The notes under the pieces were generated by a model that searched no databases, was not told the DNA's origin, and saw only the letters and a list, made by a program, of their open reading frames with translations. 64,000 bases of DNA. Origin: Acanthochromis polyacanthus (Eukaryota > Chordata > Actinopteri > Pomacentridae). Of this stretch, positions 1 to 40,400 are shown in pieces. Location: positions 14,918,011 through 14,982,010 of the forward strand of contig NC_067118.1 in the NCBI RefSeq assembly GCF_021347895.1, given 5' to 3'. How positions within the stretch are numbered: the stretch's first letter is position 1; each line of letters starts with the position of its first letter. Both the position numbers and the translations under genes were made by a program.

Positions 1-440
1 AGAAAAGTCACATGAAGCCATTTCAAACCAGCCACAGATCCCAAAATCATCAGTGCAAACATACCCTAAACACACATGGAATGGGTACATCATGCTAGAA
101 TTGAGATTATAAACTAGCCTTCCTAAAGTCATCAAGAATCTGTGGACTGTGATGAAAATACAAACCTGTATAAGAAAACCAACACATTTAGTGTAGCTTT
201 ACCCATTCTGACAAGAGTCATGGAATTTTTGACCCAGTAGATTTTGACATATTTTCCAACGACCTATAATAAATCTAAGAAAGAACCAAAATGCATGTTT
301 TATTTTTTGTGTGTCAAAAATGCATGCATTTCAATGATTTCATCCTAAAAAAGTAAGAGTTACAAGAATCATTGTCAACTTAAAATCGCCATATTATTAA
401 TGGGTTTTACAAGTGTATGGAAACTTTTTTTGCACGACTG
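1..440. mobile_element. Decayed Tc1-like end in a plch1 intron
   Basis: The block near 205-330 (CGACCTATAATAAATCT and following) recurs near 53200 (AGACCTATAATAAATCT). It ends at TGCACGACTG before TA, resembling a Tc1 terminus. The left boundary lies outside the window or is lost. No open transposase remains. Confidence 0.45.
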
Positions 441-695
441 TAACTGACTTCTAACTATTCAAATTTATAACCTTATGTTAGCATTATAAGATAATTTTAT
501 ATGATCCAGTTGCTTACCAAAATAAATTATCTTCAATTTTGAAGAGTAATGTCCATCGTGCCATGTTTCCATCCTGGAAAATGAACAATAACTCTGCCAA
601 CATATGACCTGTCCAAAGTTACCTTCTCCTGCTGTATGATTAATGGTCATCCACTGTCATCTCATTCTATGTGTACCTGCTCTTTCCTCCTCCAG

Positions 696-27218
<26,523 letters not shown>

Positions 27219-28402
27219 GAACTGGCTGACTTGGAACTGAGCGTGAGAGACACAGCTAGACGCTTGTTTGGAATACATTCCAGCTTTCTCCGATAGAAAT
27301 GTTTTTTTTATTGCGTATCTTGCAAAATTTCTCACAGAAAACTGGTTCTTAATACAGATTATTTCAAAGTCTCACTGAAAACTGTGTTCCACAATATTAG
27401 TAATCCATGAAATGAGCAATTTACTCTTATTTTACAGTTGTGCAAAATCTTTTTTTTAACTTGTGTAACTAGAAAACAATGTCCTGAAGCAGTTCTTTTA
27501 AAGCAACTAGTACAACTGTCATCTGTTTGCAATTGCCAGAATGTATTTAGTGATTAAAAACCCAGGGTTTTTACATGCTGTTCATGTTGACTGTCATCTA
27601 CTCTAATGTTTGAGTATTTTTTGAGCATTTCATGAGCATACAGTAGCAATAGATTACTGCTAGAGGACAGGATTTTGAAAGATTCATTGTTTTTATTTAC
27701 TTGAACTGTAATGATATTCTTTAACTTTGTTGGAAATGAAATATTTTGTGTCAAGGCATTATTCTCAGTCATTCCAACCACTAGCAATATTTTAAAAATG
27801 ATGGCATGGTATCATATTGGAGATAATGTATAGTTTGATGCTTAAAGCTAAGGCATATCTGTTGTCTTTGCTGAAAAAATGAAAAGGAATTATTCCTACA
27901 ACGCAGGATTACAGGTCTTATTTTTTTAGTATTTTTTGTGTAGTAGTTGCATTGTAATTTGACTAAGCTGCCAATATTTCGCTAACTTCCCAATCTGTGG
28001 CATGTCACAGCACTGAGATCTTATAATTTAAAGCAGTTATAGATTACTCCATACCAAGTTTGGCTCTTTTATGTCAACTGCATGTCTTTTATGCACTGTA
28101 ATGTTTATCCTGGAGCTGTGCTTTGTTTTAACAAGAGTTTTTATATGAAGATTTAATATTCCAAACTTTGTTGGCTTGTCTCATGGTGGTCAATAGAGCA
28201 TCATGTCTGAAACCCTGTGTTCTCACTGGTCCACAGTACTAAAATATGATGGAAATGATCTGTATCGAAGCACGTTTATTGTCGACCTGCTGTATTGTTT
28301 TCCCTGCCATGCCAGCTCTTTGTGCAAAATTTTAAGTACAATATTTTATTCAAAAAATTGTGTAATTATGACCTGAATAAATCTCAAGTGAACATTATTG
28401 CA
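27219..28402 (+). other. plch1: plch1 3' untranslated region (inferred)
   Basis: AT-rich non-coding sequence from the stop codon to the polyadenylation signal; its end is estimated about 20 nt after the signal. No other gene is visible in it. Confidence 0.6.
28376..28381 (+). terminator. Polyadenylation signal of plch1
   Basis: Canonical AATAAA about 1.16 kb after the stop codon. GT/T-rich sequence downstream is modest. Other signals cannot be excluded. Confidence 0.6.
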
Positions 28403-30274
28403 TCTTTAACAGCTCATTTATTTTATTTGCTCTTTATCTGTCTGTAGCTGTATTAGTTCAGAGACAAAGACAGCCGATTAACAAACCAATTAAACTGAGC
28501 TTTATACAAACTGACATGTAAAAGCCTTTGGCCTTGGTTTTGGCAGGGTCTGCTTGCTGCTCTAATTATGGACCCTGCTTGGGTCTGTGTTTACCAGCCA
28601 TCACCTCTCTTAGCAAGAAAGAAAAAGAAAAATCTGCAAACCCCCCTGCAGGAAGGGAGAATGTTCCAGAACAAAGACTTGAATCTGCACAAGAGACAAG
28701 TTCAACCAGTCGTTCAGGGATGGAAAAACATCTTTTCAGCATCACTTGCCAACCAAGATTTGATTTTTAAGGTTGCAAAACTATTAAAATGTTCTTAGTC
28801 GCTAGAGATTATAATTTAGAATGAAATCCAAACATAGTTTTTTCTTAATGAATATATACTAAAGTATTCAGTGTTTGCTTCATAAAAAATGAATGTTATT
28901 CAGAACAGCTTCAGACACCGATTGCAACCTGATTATAATTTTAAGAATAATTAGGGAATTATGCATACTGGATTCACCCTTAGCCTAATGTCCTTTGATT
29001 CTAAAGCCCTTCAAACCCAAAACCAGGATCTTGAGATCTAAGAATCTGTGTAGCCCTTCCGTGGTTTCTCAGGACACTGTTTTGTCAGTCAAAGGTTCGT
29101 CCATTGTCAAGCCTGTGGTTTCCAAAGCTGACAGCCACCTCTGTTGAGCTGTCAGACACTGCCAGGCCTCTTCTTCAGCTCTGTAAGACTTTGTGAAGCG
29201 CGACATGCTCATTTTAGCGCCACGGACTCTGCTCCAGCCAGCACACAAACACAAAAGACAGCTTCATTAGGATTCCAAGAAAACCACTGAGTCCCTCTTA
29301 AAGCCGTATTTATCCAGACAGTTTGGCAAGTCTTGGCCTCTCAACTGAAACCTCCAGGCTCTGTCTAGCACTTCAGGCCTGAAAGAATGTTTTTGCCTCA
29401 AATAGTGAATGCAGCCCCTCGTTTCAAGATGAAATCACTGCCTGTTTTCAAAGGTTTTGTTCAAATGAATTAACTTGGTTGGTATACCTGTGGTGTAAAA
29501 ATCTTTCTAAGATAATGAGACCGAATAGATTTTTGTGAATTCTACTTTGAAAATATGAATTTTATTGTAGATTATAAAACCCCTTTGGAGTCACTAAAAC
29601 ATTTTTGAAATTTGAGTTTTGAGTTCAGCAGCATGAAGTCAAGATGCCAAATATGGTATAAATAGCTTGTGCTTTATTTTTATCAATCTGATCTTAAATT
29701 GAAAGACAGTTGCCAGCAACATTTTTTCGGTCCCTTTCTGTCATGATCAGATCTTTGAACAGTTACTGCAGTACAGGACACGGGAAAAATATGATGAGTC
29801 CCTCATGGTTAGTCAGGAGGAACAGAAATGTATTCCAAAATGAATTCTTCCTGTGGATGTCTGGGACCTCTATCCATCTGTAATCTCATTGCAGCCCTGC
29901 CCCAGCCTACCCTGTCAAACGCCAAGATTTTCCTTGCAAAACCTGCCATGATGTTAGGTAATTATGCTAAAGTCCAGAAGTAGCAGGCTAAATCTGACCA
30001 CTTATTCCAAATATGTCTGCTACCTGAGACAGCAATGTATTGGAATTTATTTACTTCAGTGTGTTTGTTGGCACAGTCAGAGAAAGAAAACACATTTTGC
30101 CTCAGAATCTGTGTGGACATTAATATGTTGAAATTATTCTACACTAGAAAAAAATTCTCCAGCTCCAGAAATTTGATATCCTATGTTTTCAGACCTTATC
30201 CTGCAGAACACATTCCCAGCAATCACATGTTTTTATCCCTTAGAGGTCCTATCTCCTCCCTCCCTGTGCTCCAC
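28403..30274. other. Intergenic between the two host genes
   Basis: No supported gene. Short open frames at 28528-28798 and 29069-29254 (minus) have no recognisable domain or splice context. The spacing puts the two host genes head to tail about 1.9 kb apart. Confidence 0.5.
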
Positions 30275-30281
30275 ATATAAA
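30275..30281 (+). promoter_or_regulatory. Candidate TATA box of the glutamate receptor gene
   Basis: ATATAAA lies about 160 nt before the splice donor GAG/gtaaga at 30433/30434, which would end a non-coding first exon (about 30305-30433). A second exon would start at 30604 and carry the ATG at 30615. This is inferred only from motif order and spacing. Confidence 0.4.
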
Positions 30282-30614
30282 CCCCCACTACATTCTGCTG
30301 TACACAGTCCGTCCCACTACCCAATACAAGACTTGTTGTGAATTTCTTCACATTACAGCTTCCACATTTTCTTGGAGTCATACCTTGTATATAAATCAAG
30401 GTTTTAATCTACAGTATTCCTGACATAACTGAGGTAAGAAACTTGATTGCATTTTTTTTTTCTGTAAAATTTTGCACTGAGTAAAATAACCCTATCATAG
30501 CAAAACAATCACCCCTGCAGTTACTGTAAATGTTCTATGTCAAGATCATTAATGTCAGTTATCAGGTATAGAATAATCCAATTTCATCTGTGTCAATTTC
30601 AAGGTTGTGTTAAC

Positions 30615-30678
30615 ATGGCAGTCTGTATGGGTTTGCTGTCCTGTGTGGCTGCCCTGACTGCATGGGTCGTCATTGCAG
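30615..30678 (+). CDS. KBP exon 1: signal peptide
   Basis: Encodes MAVCMGLLSCVAALTAWVVI followed by A and a split Gly/Asp codon, a typical hydrophobic signal peptide. Donor G/gtaaga, phase 1. Confidence 0.8.
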
Positions 30679-33600
30679 GTAAGACTAATAAGTGCAACGT
30701 GCCTACAGTGCTTTGCTCGCAGTTTATTTAAGAAGGCCACAGCATATTTATTGCAACAGATATAGGTAAAGCTATTTTTCACTTGCCACCAAGGGAACCT
30801 CACTGACCAAGAAATATATATTTGGGATTTGCATGATGTTCTACGTGCTGAGCCAGAACATGGTGTAATGAATTAGAACCAGGTTGTATAAGATGCTCCT
30901 CACGTCACGACTTGATCTCTCCTCATTCAGGGCTCAGCACCAAATCAGTTACTGCAATGTCAAGTTTAGAAATCATTTTTGATATCTCTTTTAAGACAAC
31001 ACTGCTTTTACCGTAATTTCAGAAGCAAATAAGCCTTGTTACGCTGTGCTGTTGTTCCCCCAGTCATGCAAATTGCTCACCTTCTGCAGATGGACTTGAC
31101 AAAAGAAAAGCAGCAGTAACTGCTCAGATTCACACATAACCATTTTCTGTGTTTGAAAGGATCACTGTTCAGAATTGTATTTAGCTACCTGACGTTGTGC
31201 AATGATTATGCCAGTCAATCTGAACTAGAGGGGAGGGATTTTTTTTCTCTACAAACTTCCTTGAAAGTACAGCTGCTGTGTTTGCACACATAATCTCAGC
31301 GAGTGAAACTTCAGAGGGCAGAGCCAAAGCATGACATATTCTGTATTTTACAGTTTGGACGTTGTTGAAACTTAAAATTTGCGTAATCAACCAGTAAGCT
31401 GCTACTGATAACTAAGAATGCATTTATTGGTATAAGGATGCTACAGATGTTGTACCACCATCTAAGGGTGACTTTCTGTCTGACCACATCTGTCATTTTG
31501 TGTTGCATAATGGCACAGTTTATCCCCCATCATCACTTTTTTGATATCTGCATGCTGGAAAATGCTGAAAACACAGCATTACTCCCAGATTCCTTGCAAG
31601 CTGTGTGATTGGTAAAATAGCGGATCTATAAAATGATGGGTGGTTATGTCAACCCAGTATCAATAGGAATTAAAGTTCACAATTCCACCGGTTTACATCC
31701 AGTGCCGATGATCAGTGCCAGTGCAGGATGCAGTGTTTCCTTTGTGTGACAAAGTAGGAAGTAGCCTAAGCCTGTCCTGTCAAAGAGCTGCAATTATTTT
31801 TAAAGTATTTGATTGCCAAATATCCATCTTTCTGTAGCCTTAAGTGCTTTTACTTTTGTAACCCATAGTATATCATCAATAATGACAAGTTTTCCCTAGT
31901 CTTTACCATAACATGATACTGTAGATGGCAATAACATTGGTATTAACCACTAAAAAGTATCAGTAATCTTTTACAGGGTTTTACAGAATTGTCCTGTGTC
32001 AGAACTATTGCCTGCTGATCAGGCCAGGAACCCTATCTCACTCCCAGGATGTACTGTTGTTTTGTCAGAGCATCTCTGACATTTCATAAGGTGTAAGTCA
32101 TGGGACTTTTTACCCAGGAGACAAAGATTTGTGTTCTATGTCAGACCATTGTTTTTCATTAGGCTTTTTATTACTTTGTGTCTGAAATTGTGTTTTCACT
32201 CACCATTTCCTTTTGTTTTCACTTGCTGTTGCTTATATCTTGGACACCAAAAGTGTTTGGGTTCAAATACATCCTGTCACAACATTTCCTACATGTTATG
32301 AGGTCAGTTTCTTGATGCCTGAAAAGGAGCGACAGTGACAAAATGGATGTGTTTAGTATATTTCTGAGAAGAAGAGATCCCTCCAACCCCAACCCAAGCC
32401 CTGGCCAGCTACACCAAACTTTGTCAGGAAGTCAGGCTATGAGTAACAGAGTGGGTTATGTTATTTTATTTTAACATTTTCAAACAATTCAAAAGCAACA
32501 AACACTAATGGATAATTGTAGCATTTTGTCAACAAGCAGGACCTCTACATTAATATTTTCTAATTGGCTAATACTTTGACCAAATTCTCTTTGTGACAAA
32601 CATGTATGCTGGTTGCTCAGCTTACATTTTATGCTGCCTGTCTCCATGAATTAATTCTTCATTTAGCTAGGGAGATCATTTCCTCCTTCTGAGCAGCCGC
32701 CCTCCTGCCTCTCAACTGTCTGCAGAGTTAAAGTCCAGCACTGTGCCAGCGGGCTCTGGCTGACCTATGGAGACTGGGTCATGCTCCCAAATCACTCTTC
32801 ACATTTGACTCCTTCCCCACTGCCCTGCTGGACTGCTGGAGCCCTATCAAAGCACAGAGGGGGCACCATCCACAGAGGCAGAATCCCATTTCTCACCAGT
32901 GGAGGGGCTACCTCCTTACTGTGATCTACAAAGCACTGGGATAAATCAATTAACCATGTGGGGGAGGACTCTGCAGGCAGGCGGTGAAGTGACAGGCATC
33001 TCCGCATATTGTAGGTCCTGCCATATTCTCTAGAGGAGGCTGACAGGGTGTCATGGGCTTTATATGACCCAGCCGGGCCTGTTTTTGTCTTTGCATGCAA
33101 ATGTGAAGAACTTGCACCCCTGGCACCTCCGCTTGTCCCCCCTCCTTTCCCTAACCAACCCTGGCAGGGCATGTTAGGTCCTGCTTGACACACTGGGAAT
33201 GCCATTGGTCACAGTTATGGCAAAAAGAAAACAACTGTGAATGTCATGAGTAATGACTGGATGGGTTGTTGGCTTCATTCCCTTGATCTTATTACTGGGA
33301 TGGGGCTTGGAATGTTGTTTCTTGAAGATGAACAACAAATTTATCTTTAAGGAGAAGTCCAGACTTTTGTCCCTTCACAGGAGCCCATTCACCCCACTCA
33401 TTGTACCTTGCCACCTCCTCTCAGTATGGAGCCACTTTCTCAGATCTCCTAAAAATCAACCGACAACAAGAGTGTCATTGTTCGGCCGTGGCTGTTTGGC
33501 TTATTTACTGCTGAGGCTGAGTGAAAAACACATGAAGGGGACTTAAGGCAACAATATGCCTCATTAAGCTTTCAGAAGCTGCTCTGCACATAAGCTTGTA

Positions 33601-34417
33601 GACATGAAACCAAACCACTAATCAGGCAAAGAACTGGCTTCGACTAAATCCTCTCTTTTTGTGCTAGTTCTCATGCTGGATTATGTTCAGTTGCTTCATT
33701 ACTGGATTGAAAAATGCATTGTTGTGTTTGTTGTTTTCCATTCTAGATGCCAAGGAGTTATCCATCACCACTATAAAGGTATTCTTGCTTTGTTTCTCTT
33801 TCCAGGCTAGACGTCCAAGGTGCACAGCCCTAAATTATAAAGGCCTTATTTGGTAGTTTACCCATAATTTCTATCAGGAGTGATGAAATTATTCTCACAA
33901 AGTTAGCTGTCAACATCACACAAAACTTTCAAGGAGTAAACAAACACAAGTAGCCAGACAGTCAGAGGACGGAAACAAACCTCCGAGTTAACTAAACTTT
34001 GGAGGAGAATTTGAAGAGATGTTCAATGAGCCACCAAAATCTAACAGTAAAATGTTACCCAGACTCTCCTCAATAAACATTTTTCATTTTACGCTCAAGG
34101 GTGTGGCAGTACACAAAATTCATACTGTAGCATATTTGCAGCGTAGCAGAGCAAAGAAAAGAAATACAGAAATGAATACATTTTTTCACATTTTTCGGAC
34201 TTGTTTTTGAAATATGGCCCTTAAAAATGATGCATGCTGTCAGTAATAATTAAAGACAAACTGAGTCAAGTTACACTTTGCTCTGAGGTATGAAATTATG
34301 GAGTTGGTTTTACTTCTTCATCATGCAATCAAACAGAATAGGTTTGCAACCAAAAAATAGATTTGACAATGTAGCACAGTTTAATTATTACTTGATTTTC
34401 CCAGCTCAGAATAAAAT

Positions 34418-34463
<46 letters not shown>

Positions 34464-37400
34464 CTGGTGTATATAAAACGGTGGCTCTTTGGACATTTTC
34501 ACAGTTGTTAGACAGTTCTTCACTGAAACCTTTACATTACTATAATAATCACTAATAATCATAAAAGCACAATGCAGACACAAGCATTTTAGATGAGTTG
34601 TCCTATAAGCTGGACTTGCAGATAAAGTGATGTAGATCTCTGGATAAGCTGTTGGTTTCCATCATGTCTACAGTCAACAATACCAAAATATTTTTACGGA
34701 GTACAAAGCAGAATTTTCCTTTATACACCATGACACATGAGCTGTCTATAGCACACATTGCACAGTCTTTCATGTTTTTAATCTTTTCCATTGTTCATGA
34801 CCAACATTTGAAATATAACATTTACACCCAAAAGCAGCAATTTTATTTCACAATTAAATCCTCTTTCTCTTTATGTATTATAATATGTATTTTGTTCATC
34901 TTTAAACCCCGTCTGTTTTCTCAGCAAGAGCCATACACCATGAGCAAGGGCTCTGAACTGGAGGGTTACTGCATTGACCTGATCTCAGAGCTCTCCAGGA
35001 AACTGGGCTTCAAGTACAAACTACACTTGGTGAAGGACAACCGATACGGATCTATCGACTCCAGTGGCAATTGGAACGGCATGATTGGTGAGGTCGTCAG
35101 AGGGGTAAGTCACTGAGCATCTAATACACCAGTATTACGTCAGTGTAATGTGACGTGTGTTGTATGACAAACAGCATAATATATCTTATTTTTAACTGCG
35201 TTTACTCGTCTTTTCTCAACCGTAAGCTTTTTAAGCTCTAAAATTCTCCAATCTGAACAGTAAGCAAGCTGAAAAGTTTGAAGTAAAAAGTATGTTTCAG
35301 TTCTCATATTATGAAGTGGGCTACATGGTGGTGTGGTGGTTACCACTTTCACCTTGCAGTTAGAAGATCTCCAGTTCATGTCCTGGCCTTCCCGGGATCT
35401 TTTCTGCATCTTTCTGCTTATTGCATGAGCTACTGACCTGTGACAAATTAATTGAAAACTTAAAATAAAGCATCTTTTTAAGATGTTGGGCCAACACATG
35501 CTACCACAACAGCTTTAGTGAATCTTGGCTTTGATTCTCCACATCTCTGGTTCTCTACTGGAATAATAATATTAGTGGTGGCTATGGGCTACTGATCAGA
35601 AAGGCAAGGTCAAATCCCAGCATTGCCAAGCTGCCGCTGTTGTACCATTGGGCAAGACCTTTAACTCTCACTGCTCCAGGGATACCTCAGTGCTGCTGAT
35701 CCTGTGCTCTGACCCCAGTTTTCTTACAATCTAGGATATGTGAAGAGAGATTTTCTTTCGCAGAATTAATAGAATATATAAATTAAAATGTACAAAATGC
35801 ACACCATTCTCTTCCTTTGTCACCTATCTTCTATTCATTTTGCTCAGCACAGCTTGCTCTGTGTCCATGTGGATGTTCATGTCCATTATATGTTTGCCTA
35901 TGTCATTCATCAGGAGGCTGACCTGGCTGTGGCCCCACTGACCCTCACTGCAGTCAGAGAACAGTTTGTGGACATGACTACTCCCTTCATGCAAACAGGA
36001 ATTGGCTTCATCCTGCGTAAAGATGTGGCCTCTGAAGAGAGTACTTTTAGCTTCCTGTCACCTTTCTCCACAGAAATGTGGATTGGTGTCCTCATTGCAT
36101 TTCTGCTAACGGGCCTATGCATATACCTGGTGGGCAGGTAAGTTCAAGGTTAAACATGCCCTCCCCAAAAACTACTGGCTGATACTTTCACAGCTACTGT
36201 TTTTACTGCAATGTATGATAGAAACACAACTGCATCTGCACACAATGATTTGTGTTTGCTTTTAAGTGTTTTTTTAGGCAGTAAAATAAAATGAAATCAC
36301 AAATGGAGCACAGCCTGATATCGGTAACTCAAACAACTGGATTGTTAGAGCATGAAACTAGGATCAAGAATTTAGTTTCATACACCTGTCAAATTATCTT
36401 GAACCTAAAAGAGAAGGACTCTCATCATATGAGTCACTGAAATTGTTGCCTCTTAGTTTCACAACTCTGGAGCACACTGTGCAGTATTACACTGGGATGG
36501 CACAAATGAAAATTAACTCAGAGCAACAAACTTAAAAGGCCATAACTCAATGATCACAAGCAGAGGCCAAGCCAGAGGGGTGGTTGGTGTTGGCTTGGCC
36601 CTCTGTGAATCTCTTTTCCTCCCACCCCAACTACAGCCACAAAGTAATTCGTGTGAGTCACTGGATGTAGCATGTGGGTATAAGCCACCAGTCATTTTTA
36701 TACAGCTTTGCCCTTCCTTCCACTATCTGCATGTTACCATTTTTTTCACTACAGAGAACAACAATAACACCAACCTCTGAGCTACAACCTCAGGCAGCCC
36801 TGCTAGTTATCCTTTTAAACTCATTGCTCATCTCCCTGCATGCAGATACTTCAACAAAACAATTCCACTTGTCACTACTTTCAGGGAACACTGAAGGCGC
36901 ATCCTTTGCTTACCTCTGCCCACAACGACTGTGAATGGTGTGATTGAAGTGTCCGTCCGTCCGTCCCCCCCCCGTATAGCATGATCGTATGCCACACCAG
37001 TCTGTTCTGCAGAACATAACATTGCAAGACTAGACAGTAGTAGCAGCAGACTCATTAGTATCAAGGATGGAGTAGCCTGCTGAGCACGCCTAACTCAGTA
37101 TGCAGTGTCAGTTAAGATTTTTGTTAGAGAACCAAGAAATGTATAACAACCACACTGGGTGACTGTGTATCTCAGGTCAGATACTGTAACTATTTCATCC
37201 CAAAAAAGTCTCTGTATATCAAAAAAGTATTCAAGACCAACTGAAACCAGATTTCTCAAACCTCTCAGAAGCACGTTTGGAACACATTCAAGTCAGTTGC
37301 TGAAAAGGCATAATTTATCCGTCCTCCAAGACACATTTATAATCTTTACTTTCACATTTACACAACAGTATGTCAGTGTAAATATATAATGATATATAAC

Positions 37401-40400
37401 AAATAACTTTGTGTGTGATTTTCTAAATACATGCATGATCTTCCAGCTCTATGACACCAAATAAAGCTCCGCTAAAAATACTCTGATATAATGGTAGTGG
37501 GTCTTCTTCAGTGATATCCCCCTTCTGAAAAGCATTGCTGCCCCCCAGCCCAACAAAAGAGGTTCATAGATTGGACTGTAGGAGTTTTGCTGAGATAAAC
37601 ACAAGATTTACATGAGCAAGATAGCCTTTTTAAAACTGGAAGGCAGTTATTGTTGTAACATAACTGCTGAAGTGCAGAAGTTATGTTATGTCAGTTAGTC
37701 TCAGCTGCACCACCTCTTTGTGGACTGGATGAGGACTGACCCTGATTTGCATATAACCTGTGAATACCAACACAAACTGCAGTCACATATATGAGCAGAG
37801 CAGCAGGGAATTTTTTACATGTGGCTGATTTCAAATGTGGGCCTGGGATCTTTCTGCATGGAGTTTGCATTTTCTCCCTGAGCATGCATGGGTTTCCTCC
37901 GGGCACCCTGGCTTCCTCCCACAGTCAAAAAACATGCTGAGGTTAATTGGTTACTCTAAATTGCCCATAGGTGTGAATGCGAGTGTGATTGTTCGTCTAT
38001 GTATGTAGCCCTGCGACAGACTGGCGACCTGTCCTGGGTGTCCCCTGCCTTCGCCCGAGTCAGCTGGGATAGGCTCCAGCACCCCCCGCGACCCTAGTGA
38101 GGATAAAGCGGTATTTAGAGAATGGATTGATGGATGATTTCAAATGAAATCTCATTTGGATTTTATCTCCATATGTGCAAAAATTAGTAAAAACAAGTGG
38201 GAAAAAAATAACCCAAGAAACAACATGCAACATGTCCATAAATCCAGACAATAACTGGCTACAAATAACACAGCCATGCTCTTTCTAATTGTTTTTTTGT
38301 TTTGAGTTTTTTGGTCTGAGTTATTGCTCCTTCTGTGTATAGGAGGATTGTGGGCCTTATATCTATGTGCATACACAAATCCATGTTGTCATACACGGCC
38401 GTTCAAAAGTTTGGGGTCACCAAGTAATTATGAAAGCTCACACTTTTATTCATGTGCTAATATAATTAAACAAGGGCTTTCTAATCATCAGTTAGTCTTT
38501 CATTAGCTAACACAATGTAGCATTAGAACACAGGAGTGATGGTTGCTGGAAATGGGCCTCTGTACTCCTATGTAGATATTCCATTAAAAATCAGCCATTT
38601 CCAGCTAGAATAGCCATTTATCACATTAACAAAGTCGAGACCATATTTCTGATTGATTTAATGTTATCTGCATTGGAAAAAAATGCTTTTCTTTCAAAAA
38701 TGAGGACATTTCTAAGTGACCCCAAACTTTTGAGCTGTAGTGTATGTACTACAAAATGCAAAAATGTTCTATTTTTATTCATTTCATTTGAATATGAAAT
38801 ACGGAATAATGTGTTGCCTTTACAGAGACTCCTATTTGTCAGATTTCCTGTTAATAAATCTTCAGAAATGAGTATTACATTTCACCCAGTAGAGCTTAAA
38901 AATTAACCTTGCTTCAATTGCAGCTTTATTACTACTGGTTATGAAGCCGTTTATTTTTCTGCAGGATCAGTCCCACTGAATGGGCTGAGCCAGACACAGA
39001 CGAGCACAGCTTCACATTGCTGCACAGCTTCTGGTACATCACAGGAGCTCTAACCCTACAAGGTAACGGAGCAGTCAGCTAAACTGAACCACAGGCACAG
39101 AAACCCACATGCTTTCTGCATGCTCTCAGAATACATGAAGTAACATCTTAAAATTGAATAAACCAAAACGTGGGCAGTAACTAAAGGAGATGGAGAGGAA
39201 TCAGGATATATTTCACTACTGATGCGTGATTGCTCAACCAGGACTATATAGTAAATAATCATTAGTTACTACAGAACTGACTGGGAAATGATGTTTTAGT
39301 GAATGTCACTTCTCTAGTTCTTGCATCATTCCTGTTTTATGCCTCACTTTATTAACCTTTTAGTCCCTGAGCCGTTTTTGAGGCACCTCCACAGCCCCCG
39401 CCGGCGGGGGCTGAAGGACTACACACATTTTTTTGTATTCTGTTTTAAGATGTCATCTCATATATTCTGAGAGAGCATGCAGAAAGCATGTGTGTTAGCA
39501 AGCTGCACTCTGGTTACTTTGTTCTTCAGCTGCAGCGCCTCTGCTGTGTTTATTCTCTCAGGTGCTGGTCCTCACCCGAAAGCCCTCTCTGGACGTGTTG
39601 TCAGCGCCATCTGGTGGATCTTCGCTGTGCTGCTGCTGGCCTGTTATTTTGGCAATTTCCACTCCATGTTGCACTCCAACAGCAAACACATCTCCATCAA
39701 GAGCTTTGAAGACCTTGCGAACCAGGATGTAATCGATTATGGCACAGTTGAGGCAGGATCGACCATGCTCTTCTTTAAGGCATGATCAGTGTCACCTAAC
39801 TAGAGCAAAAGATCAGTACAGCTGCTTAATCATTTCTGAGATAAATGTATGTAGGAATAAATGTTATGTGTTTTTCATAATTTTATTTCACAGAATTCTA
39901 ACAACCCTGTGTACCGCCGTATCTACGAGCGCATGGAGCGTAAGAAAAGCTATGTGTCCAGCATGGAGGAGGGCGTTCGCCGCACCCAGGAGGGAAACTT
40001 TGCCTTTATCGGTGAAGCAGTGTCCTTGGACTTGGCAGTGGCTCGATACTGCAAACTGGCCCGTTCACAGGAAGTCATCTCTATGAGAGCTTACTCCATT
40101 GCAGCGCCTCTGGGTGAGTGGCTTTCATCCCTCAGGATTTTGTTGTTTCTTTTCCTAATGATAAAGCCTAAATTCTAATGTCAAATTCAGTATTGATCCT
40201 TTGTACATGGTCACCTGGAGCAGCCTCACATGTGGTGAGAAACTACTTTTTCATACTGAAAATTTAAACTGAAAGCGGTGAGAGATCTGAACCTCTGTAG
40301 CAGATCAACATGTGATGGATAGTCTGATACCAGAAGAATGAAGTATGCAGGTTGTGGTTTTGAAGAGAGATGTCCAACAGCCTCCTTCTCTTGTCACACT

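Larger units (their letters stand above)
36138..38964 (+). other. Receptor intron with SINE and MITE
   Basis: Contains the SINE body at 37850-38135 and the MITE at 38394-38742. A short inverted repeat (GGCCAAGCCA with TGGCTTGGCC, 36565-36600) is also present; no exon seen. Confidence 0.5.

Noticed and set aside
28528..28798. Two overlapping frames after plch1
   Set aside because: Low-complexity Lys-rich translation, no domain or splice signals; likely chance.
29069..29254. Small minus-strand frame MCLCAGWSRVRGAKMSMSRF
   Set aside because: Looks slightly protein-like but has no recognised match or splice context; not supported as a gene.
32792..33205. 137-codon frame on the minus strand
   Set aside because: Lies within a GC-richer patch of a receptor intron, with no domain, splice sites or neighbouring exons.
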